This document shows, in pieces, positions 1 through 8,952 of a stretch of 42,565 nucleotides of DNA (its first letter is position 1; each line of letters opens with the position of its first letter). The notes under the pieces were generated by a model. That model had not been told where the DNA came from. It did not search any database and saw only the letters and a program-made list of their open reading frames with translations. The stretch comes from DATFCK01 sp045809745. GTDB lineage: Bacteria > Verrucomicrobiota > Verrucomicrobiia > Chthoniobacterales > UBA10450. Location of the stretch: the NCBI GenBank assembly GCA_045809745.1, contig JBJMXE010000086.1, positions 1 through 42,565 on the forward strand, written 5' to 3'. Made by a program: the position numbers and the translations under genes.

Positions 1-409
1 AGGTATCGCCGACGCTTCCGCTGCGGCCGCTGTCCGCCACTGCGATGACTTCGATCTCTACACGTGCGCCTTTCGGCAGACCAGCCACCTGCACCGTCGA
101 ACGTGCCGGCGGCGTCTGGTTGAAATACGACCCGTAAACCTCATTCACTTTTTGAAAGTCGCCGAGATCCATCAGAAAAATTGTGGTCTTCACGATGTTC
201 GAGAAGGTTAGCCCCTCGGCTTTCAGGACTGCGGTGACGTTGTCTAGAACCCGACGCGTTTGCACATCGATGCCGCCGGTGACGATCTCTCCGGATTTCG
301 GATCGAGCGGGATCTGCCCGGCACAATAGACCGTATCACCGACTCGAACGGCTTGGGAGTAGGGGCCGACCGCTGCCGGCGCGTCAGAAGTCGAAATGAT
401 TTTCTTCAT
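1..409 (-). CDS. ridA: RidA/YjgF/YER057c family enamine deaminase (partial, C-terminus beyond window)
   Basis: Reading the minus strand from the ATG at 409 gives an open frame of 136 codons without a stop before the window edge. The family's landmarks are all present: GPYSQA near residues 15-20, the central QIPLDP segment, and the C-terminal block PARSTVQV followed by VEIEVIAV. In RidA the arginine of the ARSTV block binds the carboxylate of the enamine/imine substrate. The family hydrolyses reactive 2-aminoacrylate-type intermediates released by PLP enzymes such as threonine dehydratase. The protein normally ends within a few residues of the EVIAV strand (about 128 residues). Here the frame continues at least twelve residues with a Gly/Ser-rich tail, so a short extension exists. 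It is divergent from secA, with about 200 bases between the starts. Confidence 0.93.
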   Translation of the reverse strand, partial: MKKIISTSDAPAAVGPYSQAVRVGDTVYCAGQIPLDPKSGEIVTGGIDVQTRRVLDNVTAVLKAEGLTFSNIVKTTIFLMDLGDFQKVNEVYGSYFNQTPPARSTVQVAGLPKGARVEIEVIAVADSGRSGSVGDT

Positions 410-615
410 GCACGAGGATAGGCGGCCGGCTGAGACACGCAATCACTGCGATGCCAGGCGAGAACCTGCTGTTTTTCGTCACGCAACCCCAAATCGGGAA
501 CAGCTCTTGCACAATTGGCGGCCGCGATGAACTCCGCTGAACCCCCGAAAACCAGGATGTCTGAGGCGTGGCAGGGCATTGCCTCTCGCCTAAACTCATC
601 GATATTAGGCGTCCG

Positions 616-3615
616 ATGGTAGGTTGGATTTTAAAGAAAATTGTCGGCAACAAGAACACTCGCGAGCTGAGACGGCTGGCGCCGGTGATTCGACGCATCA
701 ACGAGTACGACGAGCAGTTCAAGTCGCTCTCGGATGACGAGTTGCGTGCCAAAACGGCCGCATGGAAACAGGAACTCGCCGAAACACCCTTGGCTGACCA
801 ATGGCGGCGGCTCGACGAGATTCTGCCCGAAGCCTTTGCCGTCGTTAAGAATGGCGCTCGGCGGCTCACTGCACGCGGCGGAACTTTCCCTGTCTGCGAT
901 CAGCCAATGTCCTGGAACATGGTGCATTTCGATGTGCAGCTGGTCGGTGGGATGGTTCTGCACCGCGGACGCATCGCCGAGATGGCCACGGGCGAAGGGA
1001 AAACTCTTGTCGCGACGTTGCCGCTCTACCTCAACGCCCTAACCGGTCGCGGAGCGCACCTCGTGACCGTCAACGATTACCTGGCCCGCCGTGATGCCGA
1101 ATGGATGGCACAGCTTTACAACTTTCTGGGCCTGACCGTCGGCTGCATTCAGCACGATCAACCGCCTGACGTTCGCCGCGAGCAGTACGCTCAGGATATC
1201 ACTTACGGCACCAACAGTGAATTCGGGTTCGATTATCTGCGCGACAACGGAATGGCGACGACGCGGGATCAGCAGGTCCAGCGTGGCTATCACTACGCCA
1301 TCGTTGATGAAGTTGATTCGATCCTGATCGACGAGGCGCGGACACCGCTCATCATTAGCGGTCCGGCCACTGTTTCGACGCATCAATACGACAAATGGAA
1401 GCCGCTAGTCGAACAATTGGTGCGCAAGCAGAACATGCTTTGCAATCGCATCGCCAGCGAAGCGATGGAAGCTTTCGAGAAGAACGAGATGGAGCAGGGC
1501 GGGCTTCTCATGTTCAAAGTGAAACTGGGACAGCCGCGCAACAAGCAGTTGCTCCGGATGATGGAAGACCCCGACAAACGGCGTGCCATCGACAAGGCCG
1601 AGTTGTCGTTTTACAGCGACACCCGCAAGGAAGAGCTATTCGCGCTGAAGGAAGAACTGTTTTTCACGATCGACGAGAAATCGAACGAGGCCGATCTGTC
1701 GGAGCAAGGCCGTGAATTTCTTAATCCCGATGATCCGAACGCCTTCGTCCTGCCAGATCTGATCAGCGAATTTACCGAGATCGATCTAAATTCCTCGTTA
1801 GCCGACGAGGACAAGGATAAGCAAAAGTCCGAGCGCCAGCAGCACTGCGACGCCCAGGGCGAGCGCATTCACAATATTTCGCAACTACTGCGGGCCTACT
1901 GTCTGTTTGAGAAAGACGTGCAGTACGTGGTGGAAGAGAACAAGGTCGTTATCGTCGACGAATACACCGGACGAAAGATGCCGGGCCGACGTTGGAGCGA
2001 TGGCTTGCATCAGGCGGTGGAAGCGAAGGAAGGGGTGCAGATCGACCGCGAGACGCAGACACTGGCGACGATCACCATTCAGAATTATTTCCGACTTTAC
2101 GAGAAGCTCGGCGGCATGACCGGCACCGCTGAGACGGAAGCGGCGGAGTTTCACGATATTTACAAACTCGACGTGAACGTGATCCCGACGAACCGGCCAG
2201 TCCAACGGAAGGACGCAAACGATCGCATCTACAAGACGCGTCGCGAAAAATACAACGCGGTCATCAACGACATCAAGGAAGCTCACGCCAAGCAACAGCC
2301 CGTGCTGGTCGGCTCGGTCAGTGTCGAAGCCTCCGAGCTGCTCAGCCGAATGCTGAAGCGCGAAAAGATTCCGCACAATGTGCTGAATGCGAAATACCAC
2401 ATGCAGGAAGCGGAAATCGTCGCTCGCGCGGGGCAGGCGGGGACGGTCACCATTTCCACTAACATGGCCGGTCGTGGCACGGACATTAAGCTCGGACCCG
2501 GAGTGGCGGACCGAGGCGGTCTTTATGTGCTCGGCACGGAGCGTCACGAAGCGCGCCGTATCGACCGGCAATTGCGCGGACGTTGCGCGCGGCAGGGCGA
2601 TCCCGGTGCCTCACGTTTCTATGTTAGTTTCGAAGACGATTTAATGCGCAACTTCGGCGCAGCCGATCGCATGACTAAAATCATGGAGCGGTTTGGACTC
2701 GAAGAGGGTCAGGAGCTGGAACATCCGTGGCTGAACAAATCGGTGGAGACCGCGCAGAAGCGGGTGGAGCAGCGCAACTACCTGATGCGTAAACGCACCC
2801 TCGATTTTGACGACGTCATGAACAATCAGCGCGAGGTGATCTACACCTACCGCAACGAAATCATGGACGCGGAAGATCCGCGGCACCTGATTTATGAGGT
2901 CGTTGACGAAGCGGTCCCGGTGAAGGTGAAGGATTATATCGCGGAAGGCGAGGAGCCTAACTACAGCGGTTTGATTCAGTGGGTAAACACCACGTTCCCG
3001 TTAGGCTTGACCAAGGAAAAGGGTCAATTCGAGACGCGAACGGCGGACGAGAATGCACAATTCCTGACCGGAAGGATCAAGGAAGCCTACGAGCGGAAGT
3101 CGAGCCACGAAGAGCCGACCGCGGTGAAAAGTCTCGAGCGCTACATCATCCTGAATGCGATCGATCGGCTCTGGCAGGAACATCTTTATGCCATGGATGC
3201 GCTGCGAGAAGGCGTTTACCTGCGCAGTTACGCTCAAAAAGATCCGCTAATCGAGTACAAGACCGAAGCCTACGACATGTTCGTCGAGCTTATGGGCAAC
3301 ATTAAGAACGAAGTGCTGCACAATCTGTTTCGCAGCACATCCAATCTTCAGGCATTCGAGAATTTCCTGGCCAGTCTCCCGCAGTTCCTGCTCCGCGAGC
3401 AGGCTCCTTCACCCGAGGGTCCAACTGCGCCTCAACGTGCGCTGCGGCCGCAACCAGCGATGGCTACGGCCGGCGGCGGGGGCAATGGCGACGGCGGCGA
3501 AGAAGTGACCATCGATCTTCCGGTCAGGCGTTCGTTGCCCAAGGTCGGCCGGAACGAGCCGTGTCCTTGTGGGAGCGGCAAGAAATTCAAGAACTGCTGC
3601 GGCCGAACCGCGTAG
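616..3615 (+). CDS. secA: Protein translocase ATPase SecA
   Basis: This 999-residue protein is the motor ATPase that pushes preproteins through SecYEG. Walker A is GEGKT at residues 126-130, and the DEAD-type Walker B is DEVDS at 231-235, followed by LIDEARTPLIISGP. Helicase motifs include NMAGRGTDIKLG at about 616 and GRCARQGDPG at about 655. Most SecA proteins have GRSGRQGDPG there, so C-A replaces S-G. The C-terminus carries the zinc/SecB-binding motif with cysteines 983, 985, 994 and 995. The pre-protein crosslinking region (roughly 240-450) is enlarged by a long charged segment, making the protein longer than the roughly 900-residue E. coli form; insertions here are known from several phyla. 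I chose the ATG at 616 over a GTG at 568 because MVGWILKKIVGNKN matches the normal SecA N-terminus. The gene ends convergently with the VOC gene. Confidence 0.97.
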   Translation: MVGWILKKIVGNKNTRELRRLAPVIRRINEYDEQFKSLSDDELRAKTAAWKQELAETPLADQWRRLDEILPEAFAVVKNGARRLTARGGTFPVCDQPMSWNMVHFDVQLVGGMVLHRGRIAEMATGEGKTLVATLPLYLNALTGRGAHLVTVNDYLARRDAEWMAQLYNFLGLTVGCIQHDQPPDVRREQYAQDITYGTNSEFGFDYLRDNGMATTRDQQVQRGYHYAIVDEVDSILIDEARTPLIISGPATVSTHQYDKWKPLVEQLVRKQNMLCNRIASEAMEAFEKNEMEQGGLLMFKVKLGQPRNKQLLRMMEDPDKRRAIDKAELSFYSDTRKEELFALKEELFFTIDEKSNEADLSEQGREFLNPDDPNAFVLPDLISEFTEIDLNSSLADEDKDKQKSERQQHCDAQGERIHNISQLLRAYCLFEKDVQYVVEENKVVIVDEYTGRKMPGRRWSDGLHQAVEAKEGVQIDRETQTLATITIQNYFRLYEKLGGMTGTAETEAAEFHDIYKLDVNVIPTNRPVQRKDANDRIYKTRREKYNAVINDIKEAHAKQQPVLVGSVSVEASELLSRMLKREKIPHNVLNAKYHMQEAEIVARAGQAGTVTISTNMAGRGTDIKLGPGVADRGGLYVLGTERHEARRIDRQLRGRCARQGDPGASRFYVSFEDDLMRNFGAADRMTKIMERFGLEEGQELEHPWLNKSVETAQKRVEQRNYLMRKRTLDFDDVMNNQREVIYTYRNEIMDAEDPRHLIYEVVDEAVPVKVKDYIAEGEEPNYSGLIQWVNTTFPLGLTKEKGQFETRTADENAQFLTGRIKEAYERKSSHEEPTAVKSLERYIILNAIDRLWQEHLYAMDALREGVYLRSYAQKDPLIEYKTEAYDMFVELMGNIKNEVLHNLFRSTSNLQAFENFLASLPQFLLREQAPSPEGPTAPQRALRPQPAMATAGGGGNGDGGEEVTIDLPVRRSLPKVGRNEPCPCGSGKKFKNCCGRTA

Positions 3616-3617
3616 CC

Positions 3618-3696
3618 CTGTAGCCGTTTCGTTCTGGGAAGCGTGGATTGAGGTCCAAGTCACCCGGTTGCGTCGCTCACAGAGTGACGGCTACAG
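3618..3696. repeat. Intergenic palindromic element with CTGTAG ends and inner hairpin
   Basis: The gap between the convergent ends of secA and the VOC gene holds a perfect 10-base inverted repeat: CTGTAGCCGT at 3618-3627 and ACGGCTACAG at 3687-3696. Inside the right half, CGTCGCTC (3671-3678) and GAGTGACG (3682-3689) form an 8-pair stem with one G-T pair and a three-base loop. The position suits a bidirectional transcription stop, but there is no T-run. The CTGTAG/CTACAG ends recur in the elements at 23826-23900 and 39875-39908, which suggests a dispersed REP-like family rather than a chance hairpin. Confidence 0.7.
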
Positions 3697-3717
3697 CGGA
3701 ACAACGTGCGGTCTGCG

Positions 3718-4095
3718 TCACTCACATTCGTGTGTCGTAATCTCGATCTCGTGACCGTCCGGGTCGCGGAAGTAAATCGAATGCGAGATCTGGTGATCCT
3801 CGAACTCGAAATCAATATTGCGCTCTTTTAGCTCGTTTTGGGCAGCGATAAAACCGGACCGCGTCGTCCCAAATGCGAAATGCAGGATTCGTATTCCGCT
3901 AGACGATTCGGACGCGCTGTTCCCGCGGATCGGAAACAATGCGACGGCCGCAGCGCCGTTCCCGACGAACACCGGATATCCATTCCAAACGTCGTCATGC
4001 TGACGCGTTAATCCGAGCACCTCGACGTACCAATGAGCCGAAAGCTCAACATCACCGACCGCCACGGCCACATGGTCGAGTGCCTTAAGGTTCAC
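3718..4095 (-). CDS. VOC (glyoxalase/bleomycin resistance) superfamily protein
   Basis: This 125-residue protein has one pair of beta-alpha-beta-beta-beta modules typical of the vicinal oxygen chelate fold. Likely metal ligands are the histidine in LDHVAVAV (about residue 8), the histidine of ILHFAFGT, and the acidic residue in the closing strand DPDGHEIEITT. Family members are dioxygenases, lyases, isomerases or antibiotic-binding proteins, and the substrate cannot be read from sequence. The start is a GTG at 4095. It lies 13 bases downstream of the FAD oxidoreductase on the same strand, so the two are probably co-transcribed. Its 3' end faces secA across a palindromic element. Confidence 0.85.
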   Translation of the reverse strand: MNLKALDHVAVAVGDVELSAHWYVEVLGLTRQHDDVWNGYPVFVGNGAAAVALFPIRGNSASESSSGIRILHFAFGTTRSGFIAAQNELKERNIDFEFEDHQISHSIYFRDPDGHEIEITTHECE

Positions 4096-4108
4096 AAATG
4101 CTGCACGA

Positions 4109-5503
4109 TCAGGCGGCTTTCGCCGGCCTGATATTTTGATTTACGCGAAACAGATTCTGTGGGTCGTATTTCGCTTTGATCGCAGTCAGCCTGTCGTAGT
4201 TGCCGCCGTAGGTTGCCCTGACCCGCTCCTCGCCTTCATCCATCATAAAATTCACGTAGGCACCACCGGCAGAATAAGGATGCACCGCATCGTAATAGGC
4301 CTTCGTCCATGATGTGATCTTTTCCTTGTTTGCCGGATCGGGATCTACTCCGACGATAACCGCCGCCCAACGGGCGTTCCGCGCATTCCAAGCGGTATCG
4401 GTTTTGCCGACCCGCCCTGCAGCGCCATCGATCGGATACATATGCATCGTCGATTGCCACGTTGGCAACTCAGCGGCGAACCGGAGGTGTTCGCGGATCG
4501 CAGCGTCAGAAATTTCGGTGAAGAAATCCGCGCGCCAGTACCATTGATGTCCTGGCGGGTAGATAGGATCGAACATGCCCTGAAGCGCGGGATGCGGAAG
4601 GGGGCCAACCAGATCGAGGGCCGGCGATTTGAACGACCGAATCGGATTGAAAACGGACTCAGCCTTGGCGATATCGCCCGCGTATGCCCAGACGACACCA
4701 CACATCTTTTTCAAATGGAGGTGCTCCGGAAAAGGCGGAGCTGGCGGCACGGTAACGAACGCGAAGAATCCATTCAAATCATCGGGTGCAGCAGGAAGGA
4801 ACTCGCGGTACCATTTCATTACTTCTTCTGCGTCTTCGAGGTGATAAAACATCGGCCCGGCATAAACCACACTGATCGGGTGCAATCGGAACGTGAATGC
4901 GGTGACAACGCCGTAATTGCCGCCGCCGCCGCGCAGCGCCCAGAAGAGATCAGGATTTTCTTCGGCGTTGGCTTTCACGAAACGGCCGTCGGCCAGAACG
5001 ACATCGGCGGAAACGAGATTGTCGATCGTTAGGCCGCATTTGCGGGTGAGGTGACCGATGCCGCCGCCCAGGGTCAAGCCGCCGACACCGGTTGTGGAGA
5101 TGATTCCGCTTGGGGTGGCAAAACCAAAAACATGGGTCGCGTGATCGACATCAGCCCAGGTGCAGCCGCCTCCAACCGTGACCGTCCGCGCTGCTGGATC
5201 TACTCGAGTGTATTTAATTCCCGAGAGGTCGATCACCAGGCCGTCGTCGCAAACGCCCAGTCCGCCGGCGTTGTGTCCGCCGCTCCGGATTGAAAGTAAA
5301 ATTTGGTTTTCTCGGGCGAAGTTCACGCAGTGGATGACATCGGCTACGTCTACGCATTGGGCGATGAAGCGCGGCCGGCGATCGATCATCGCGTTATAAA
5401 CTTTCCGCGCCGTGTCGTAATCGGTGTCCGCGGTGCCGATGACTCTGCCTCGTAACTTCGCCTGAAGTTGATCTACCGAAGTGTCAGTCGCGTTGTTGGC
5501 CAT
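4109..5503 (-). CDS. FAD-linked oxidoreductase, berberine-bridge-enzyme-like (BBE) family
   Basis: This 464-residue protein has an N-terminal PCMH-type FAD-binding domain (roughly 40-210) and a C-terminal BBE segment ending YDPQNLFRVNQNI. RSGGHNAGG places His77 where the family attaches FAD through an 8-alpha-histidyl bond. Family members with two covalent links carry a cysteine in the segment before the glycine-rich GVGG loop. Here that segment reads PSGIISTTGVGG with no cysteine, so a single covalent link is expected. The GGGGNYGVVT motif is also intact. Relatives oxidise sugars, alkaloids or polyketides with oxygen as acceptor; the substrate here is unknown. No Sec or Tat signal is seen, so the protein is probably cytoplasmic. 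It appears to share an operon with the VOC protein. Confidence 0.9.
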   Translation of the reverse strand: MANNATDTSVDQLQAKLRGRVIGTADTDYDTARKVYNAMIDRRPRFIAQCVDVADVIHCVNFARENQILLSIRSGGHNAGGLGVCDDGLVIDLSGIKYTRVDPAARTVTVGGGCTWADVDHATHVFGFATPSGIISTTGVGGLTLGGGIGHLTRKCGLTIDNLVSADVVLADGRFVKANAEENPDLFWALRGGGGNYGVVTAFTFRLHPISVVYAGPMFYHLEDAEEVMKWYREFLPAAPDDLNGFFAFVTVPPAPPFPEHLHLKKMCGVVWAYAGDIAKAESVFNPIRSFKSPALDLVGPLPHPALQGMFDPIYPPGHQWYWRADFFTEISDAAIREHLRFAAELPTWQSTMHMYPIDGAAGRVGKTDTAWNARNARWAAVIVGVDPDPANKEKITSWTKAYYDAVHPYSAGGAYVNFMMDEGEERVRATYGGNYDRLTAIKAKYDPQNLFRVNQNIRPAKAA

Positions 5504-5801
5504 GGGCCAAACCTACAAACTCCTGAAAGTGAACACCATCCAAATATTGCGGATTTAACCCGGCAAGATCGCGTTCCGCCAGTTCGCTGCGAACGCACTG
5601 TGGGCGCGCCGAACCTGAGTTTGCGCGGCACTCTAGGGGAAGCTGCTAGCTCCCCGGCGCGACAGAAACCGCGCTTCCCCTGGCAATTCGAGCGTACTCA
5701 CAAGTTTCACCGCGCCAAACCAGAACAGGCATTCGACGCGCGGATTACACATTGAGTCGGCCGATTTGAAAAGATAGCATCGCGCGCAGCCAAAGGACGC
5801 G
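5504..5801. other. Divergent intergenic region between FAD oxidoreductase and 5'-nucleotidase
   Basis: These 298 bases separate two divergent starts and must hold both promoters. The right end carries a probable ribosome site, AAAGGA at 5792-5797, just ahead of the ATG at 5802. The middle holds the inverted-repeat cluster at 5635-5681, listed separately. No confident -35/-10 pair or coding frame is seen. Confidence 0.5.
5635..5681. repeat. Three-part inverted repeat with two alternative stems
   Basis: AGGGGAAGC at 5635-5643 is the exact reverse complement of GCTTCCCCT at 5673-5681. GGGGAAGCT at 5636-5644 can also fold back on AGCTCCCC at 5648-5655, with one bulged A and a three-base loop. 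The two stems are mutually exclusive. The element lies about 120 bases upstream of the 5'-nucleotidase start, so it could sit in that gene's leader; no T-run follows either stem. Confidence 0.5.
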
Positions 5802-7430
5802 ATGCCTGGTTCAGATAAACTCTGGAGTCGACGTGACTTCGTAGGCACGCTCGGCGGAGCGGGTCTGATCACCGCGTTGCCCGGAGCGCTCAGGTCGGCC
5901 GTTTTACCCGACTCGGAAACCATCAGGATTTCCATTCTGCATACCACCGATCTGCACGGCCATATCCTGCCCACTACCGGTTACGACGGCGCCCCGGACG
6001 TCGGCGGCTTGGCGCGTTGCGTGACCCAGATTCACCGATGGCGTCGCCAGAATCCGAACCACTTACTCATTGACGTGGGAGATGTCTATCAGGGCACGGA
6101 CGTGGCGTTGCGTACCAGAGGCGCTTTGATGATCGATTTGTTCAATCATCTGAAGTTCGACGCGTGGATAATCGGCAACCACGAATTCGATTGGGGCATG
6201 GATCCTTTTGTTAGGGCGTTGGAAAACTCGAGCATGCCCGTTCTGGCCGCGAACATGTCGATGGCGGGCCGACGCGCCGGCACGATTACTGAAACCGCAA
6301 ATCCGTTTTCCAAGGTGAAGCCATACATCCTGAAAGAAATCGCCGGAATCAAAATCGCGATCATCGGAATCACCACCCCGGGAATGCCGTTTTGGTTTCG
6401 ACCCGATTTCATTCGAGACCTGCACTTTGATCATCCCAACGACGCCGTTCGTGAAGCAATTGCCGCGGCAAGACGAAGCGGAGCTGACGCCGTCATACTG
6501 GCTGGACACATGGGTTTGAAACAGCGCGGTGGTGGAGACGATTTCGCGAACAATGTCATCGCCCTAACGACCGAATTCTCCGAACTTCCCGTGTTCATTG
6601 CCGGCCACACCCATCAGTTGATCCCCGGACGGCTGGTGAACAATGTCCTTATCACGCAGGCTGACCACTTCGGCATTCACGTCGGGCGGGTTGACCTCAC
6701 ATTTGATCGCGCTTCGAAACGGTTGATCGGACGTGAAGCGATGTGCGAGCGGATGGACAACCGCGTTCACCTCAATCACGTGGTGTTATCCCGAGCAAAA
6801 CCACATCTCGACGTTTCGGACGCTGCACTCGCCGAACCCGTCGGAGAACTGCTTCACGCTATTCGGGTCAAAGCGACGGCCGGCGAGCCTAGCGATGCCG
6901 AAATGCTGATCGGCACGGCGATTCGGGAGGCATTAGCCGAACGCGGCATACTGATCGACGGAGTATTCCACGGGTTGTTCGACACCAGCCGCGATATCCC
7001 AGCCGGGCCGAAAACAGTCGCCGATATATGGAACATTTTACCCTACGAGAATTTTCTGGTTACGGCTGAGCTCAAGGAAGAAGAGCTGCGGGCGATGATG
7101 GACGAGATGTATACCGCGCAGGAGCCGCGCAGCCTCATTGGATTTGACGTCCGGACGAGCGGCAGCGGCACGCACCGCAAAGTCACATCCGTAGTTCCGA
7201 AGGTCCGCCCAGGGCGAACGCAAGGCGAGCGATATGCAATCGCACTGAACACGTTCGATTCCCGCAGCGCGGGGCATCGGTTTATGCAGCTGCGTGATAT
7301 GCTCGATCGACCGGAGGCGCGTTGCGTATTGCACGATGTTCAGACCCGGGATGCGCTGATCGAGCTATTTCGTCGCCACGGGAAAATCGGTCGCGAAATC
7401 TGGAACAGGACGCTGTCAGCGGCCGCCTGA
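5802..7430 (+). CDS. Tat-exported 5'-nucleotidase/2',3'-cyclic phosphodiesterase family protein
   Basis: This 542-residue protein begins with a twin-arginine signal, SRRDFVG at residues 9-15, followed by a hydrophobic stretch, so it is probably exported folded with its metals. The calcineurin-like metallophosphatase domain shows all signature blocks: TDLHGH (Asp50, His52), GDVYQG (Asp94), GNHEFDWG (Asn126, His127), LAGHMG (His236) and GHTH (268-271). The C-terminal third resembles the 5'-nucleotidase substrate-binding domain, with YENFLVTAEL and the closing NTFDSRSAGHRF block. Relatives such as UshA and CpdB dephosphorylate nucleotides in the periplasm for scavenging. The exact substrate is not decidable. 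It has a ribosome site AAAGGA and leads a plus-strand run through cutA. Confidence 0.92.
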   Translation: MPGSDKLWSRRDFVGTLGGAGLITALPGALRSAVLPDSETIRISILHTTDLHGHILPTTGYDGAPDVGGLARCVTQIHRWRRQNPNHLLIDVGDVYQGTDVALRTRGALMIDLFNHLKFDAWIIGNHEFDWGMDPFVRALENSSMPVLAANMSMAGRRAGTITETANPFSKVKPYILKEIAGIKIAIIGITTPGMPFWFRPDFIRDLHFDHPNDAVREAIAAARRSGADAVILAGHMGLKQRGGGDDFANNVIALTTEFSELPVFIAGHTHQLIPGRLVNNVLITQADHFGIHVGRVDLTFDRASKRLIGREAMCERMDNRVHLNHVVLSRAKPHLDVSDAALAEPVGELLHAIRVKATAGEPSDAEMLIGTAIREALAERGILIDGVFHGLFDTSRDIPAGPKTVADIWNILPYENFLVTAELKEEELRAMMDEMYTAQEPRSLIGFDVRTSGSGTHRKVTSVVPKVRPGRTQGERYAIALNTFDSRSAGHRFMQLRDMLDRPEARCVLHDVQTRDALIELFRRHGKIGREIWNRTLSAAA

Positions 7431-7478
7431 GCTAGATTGCCCTTGCAAACGGACGGCATTTCGGTTGCCTATTCGCCG

Positions 7479-8285
7479 ATGCGCCTTTCCGGTCTATTCG
7501 CGGTCACTGCAATGGTTTTCGCGGTACCGGCGTTTAGCCAGACCATTGACGTAAAATCCGCGAATGCAGCGGCGAAAGGGCGCTCACCGTCGCCGACGCC
7601 GGTTGCGCAGGCTCAAACCGCCCCGGCGAACAATCCGGATTTCCGACCGGTCGTTCTCGGCACCGGCCCAAATTCACTGATCAATCGGATTGACACTGCG
7701 GCACTGATTAAGGCAGGCCAAAAGGACGGCCTGGTCATGTTCACGTGTCTAGTCGAGAAAACAGGCAAGATGCTCGAAACCGCGGTCTATCGGCCGTCGG
7801 CAAACTCGGATGAGCTCCAGAAAGAACTCAAGCGCAGACTCGTGGACGCGACGTTTGCACCGGCGGTTTACAACCATCAACTCGTGGATGCGGTGTACTA
7901 CGGGACGGTTAGCTTTGTGGTAGTCCAGGGAAAGCCGCGCCTTCGAATTTTCTCAAATCAGGAATATCCGGAATTGCAGAAGGAGAGCAATTTCGTTGGG
8001 CCGCAGCCAATCTTTGGCGGGGAATCGAAATTTGCGGGATTGCATTACCCGCCGGCGGCGGCGGCGCAGGTTCCAGTCAGCGGTATTGCCGATATCCGGG
8101 TGAAAGTGGATGCGAAGGGAAACCTCGAATGGATGGGTGTTATCGGCGAACATCCGCCGCTGGTGGGCTTTGGTGCGCAAGGCCTGGTCGATCTCGACGG
8201 CGCAAAATTTATTCCGGCGTTCCGGGATGGAAAGCCGGTTGATTGCGAGGTCACGTTGCCGCTGTACTATCCGGAGCCGCAATAG
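7479..8285 (+). CDS. Exported protein with two TonB-C-terminal-like modules
   Basis: From the ATG at 7479 the protein has 268 residues and a clear signal peptide, MRLSGLFAVTAMVFAVPAFS, probably cleaved after the Ala-Phe-Ser region. An upstream TTG at 7437 is possible but would bury the signal. A Pro/Ala/Gln linker follows. Two similar modules come next, one around residues 75-150 (with LVMFTCLVEKTGKML) and one at the C-terminus (with IADIRVKVDAKGNLEW). Each has the pattern of the TonB C-terminal/energy-transducing fold, where the strand 'v.v.V...G.l' leads a helix. There is no N-terminal anchor or TonB Pro-Glu/Pro-Lys spacer, so it is unlikely to be a true TonB. Function is unknown. It starts about 50 bases after the nucleotidase. 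Confidence 0.75.
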   Translation: MRLSGLFAVTAMVFAVPAFSQTIDVKSANAAAKGRSPSPTPVAQAQTAPANNPDFRPVVLGTGPNSLINRIDTAALIKAGQKDGLVMFTCLVEKTGKMLETAVYRPSANSDELQKELKRRLVDATFAPAVYNHQLVDAVYYGTVSFVVVQGKPRLRIFSNQEYPELQKESNFVGPQPIFGGESKFAGLHYPPAAAAQVPVSGIADIRVKVDAKGNLEWMGVIGEHPPLVGFGAQGLVDLDGAKFIPAFRDGKPVDCEVTLPLYYPEPQ

Positions 8286-8309
8286 GCCGGCGATTAGCGC
8301 GATCCAGAT

Positions 8310-8879
8310 TTGCTCCGGCCCGATTTTTTTCGAAGCGATCCGTTAGTCTGCGCGCCGGGTCTCATCGGTACTACTCTGGTGTGGGGCCGGTGCTCCGGCA
8401 TCATCGTTGAGACGGAGGCGTATCTCGCCGAAAACGACGAAGCCGCGCACACGTTCACCCGTCCAAGTACCCGCGCGTTTATTGCCCGAAATCGCGCCGG
8501 GGCAGCTTACGTTTACTTCAACTACGGAGTGCATTGGATGTTGAACGTGCTGGTGAAAGGCGGAAAAGCCGATGGATTTGTGCTGATTCGCGCACTTGAG
8601 CCGCTGGAGGGAATCAGTTTGATGCGGCGGAGGAGAGGAGTTCATGATGTTCACAAACTTTGTTCCGGTCCGGGGAAGTTGACTCAGGCGTTGAGCATCA
8701 CCGGTCACCATCACGAGATCGATCTTTGTTCAGATCCGAAGCATTGTTTTCTGCCTCGGCGCGAGGAGGTGGAGGTTGTTGCGGACGAGCGGATCGGCAT
8801 CACCCGCTCGGCCCATTTTCCGTGGCGGTTTACATTGAAAAATAGCCGGTTTGTTAGCCGGCCGGTCCAGCGGAAATAG
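8310..8879 (+). CDS. mpg: DNA-3-methyladenine glycosylase (AAG/MPG family)
   Basis: This 189-residue protein matches the alkyladenine-DNA glycosylase family, which flips out and excises alkylated purines to start base-excision repair. The catalytic region is IIVETEAYL, with Glu36 as the general base by alignment to human AAG Glu125, Tyr38 and His47 at matching spacing, and the LIRALEPLEG block. The Asn-Arg-Ala segment before YVYFNYG and the SGPGKLTQAL loop are also typical. The start is a TTG at 8310. An in-frame stop at 8295-8297 rules out anything earlier, and the N-terminus LRPDFF matches the family. It follows the TonB-like gene by 24 bases. A six-pair hairpin (8878-8893) overlaps its stop. 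Confidence 0.93.
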   Translation: MLRPDFFRSDPLVCAPGLIGTTLVWGRCSGIIVETEAYLAENDEAAHTFTRPSTRAFIARNRAGAAYVYFNYGVHWMLNVLVKGGKADGFVLIRALEPLEGISLMRRRRGVHDVHKLCSGPGKLTQALSITGHHHEIDLCSDPKHCFLPRREEVEVVADERIGITRSAHFPWRFTLKNSRFVSRPVQRK

Positions 8880-8952
8880 GTCGGCCACGACCTATCGGTG
8901 GTATGCACCGCGGCGTTGACTCACCCCGCGATTCAACGACCTTTGCCATTCC

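Noticed and set aside
1885..2571. 228-codon open frame on the minus strand inside secA
   Set aside because: secA on the other strand is fully conserved through this region, and the antisense frame has no family similarity; long shadow frames are expected in GC-rich DNA.
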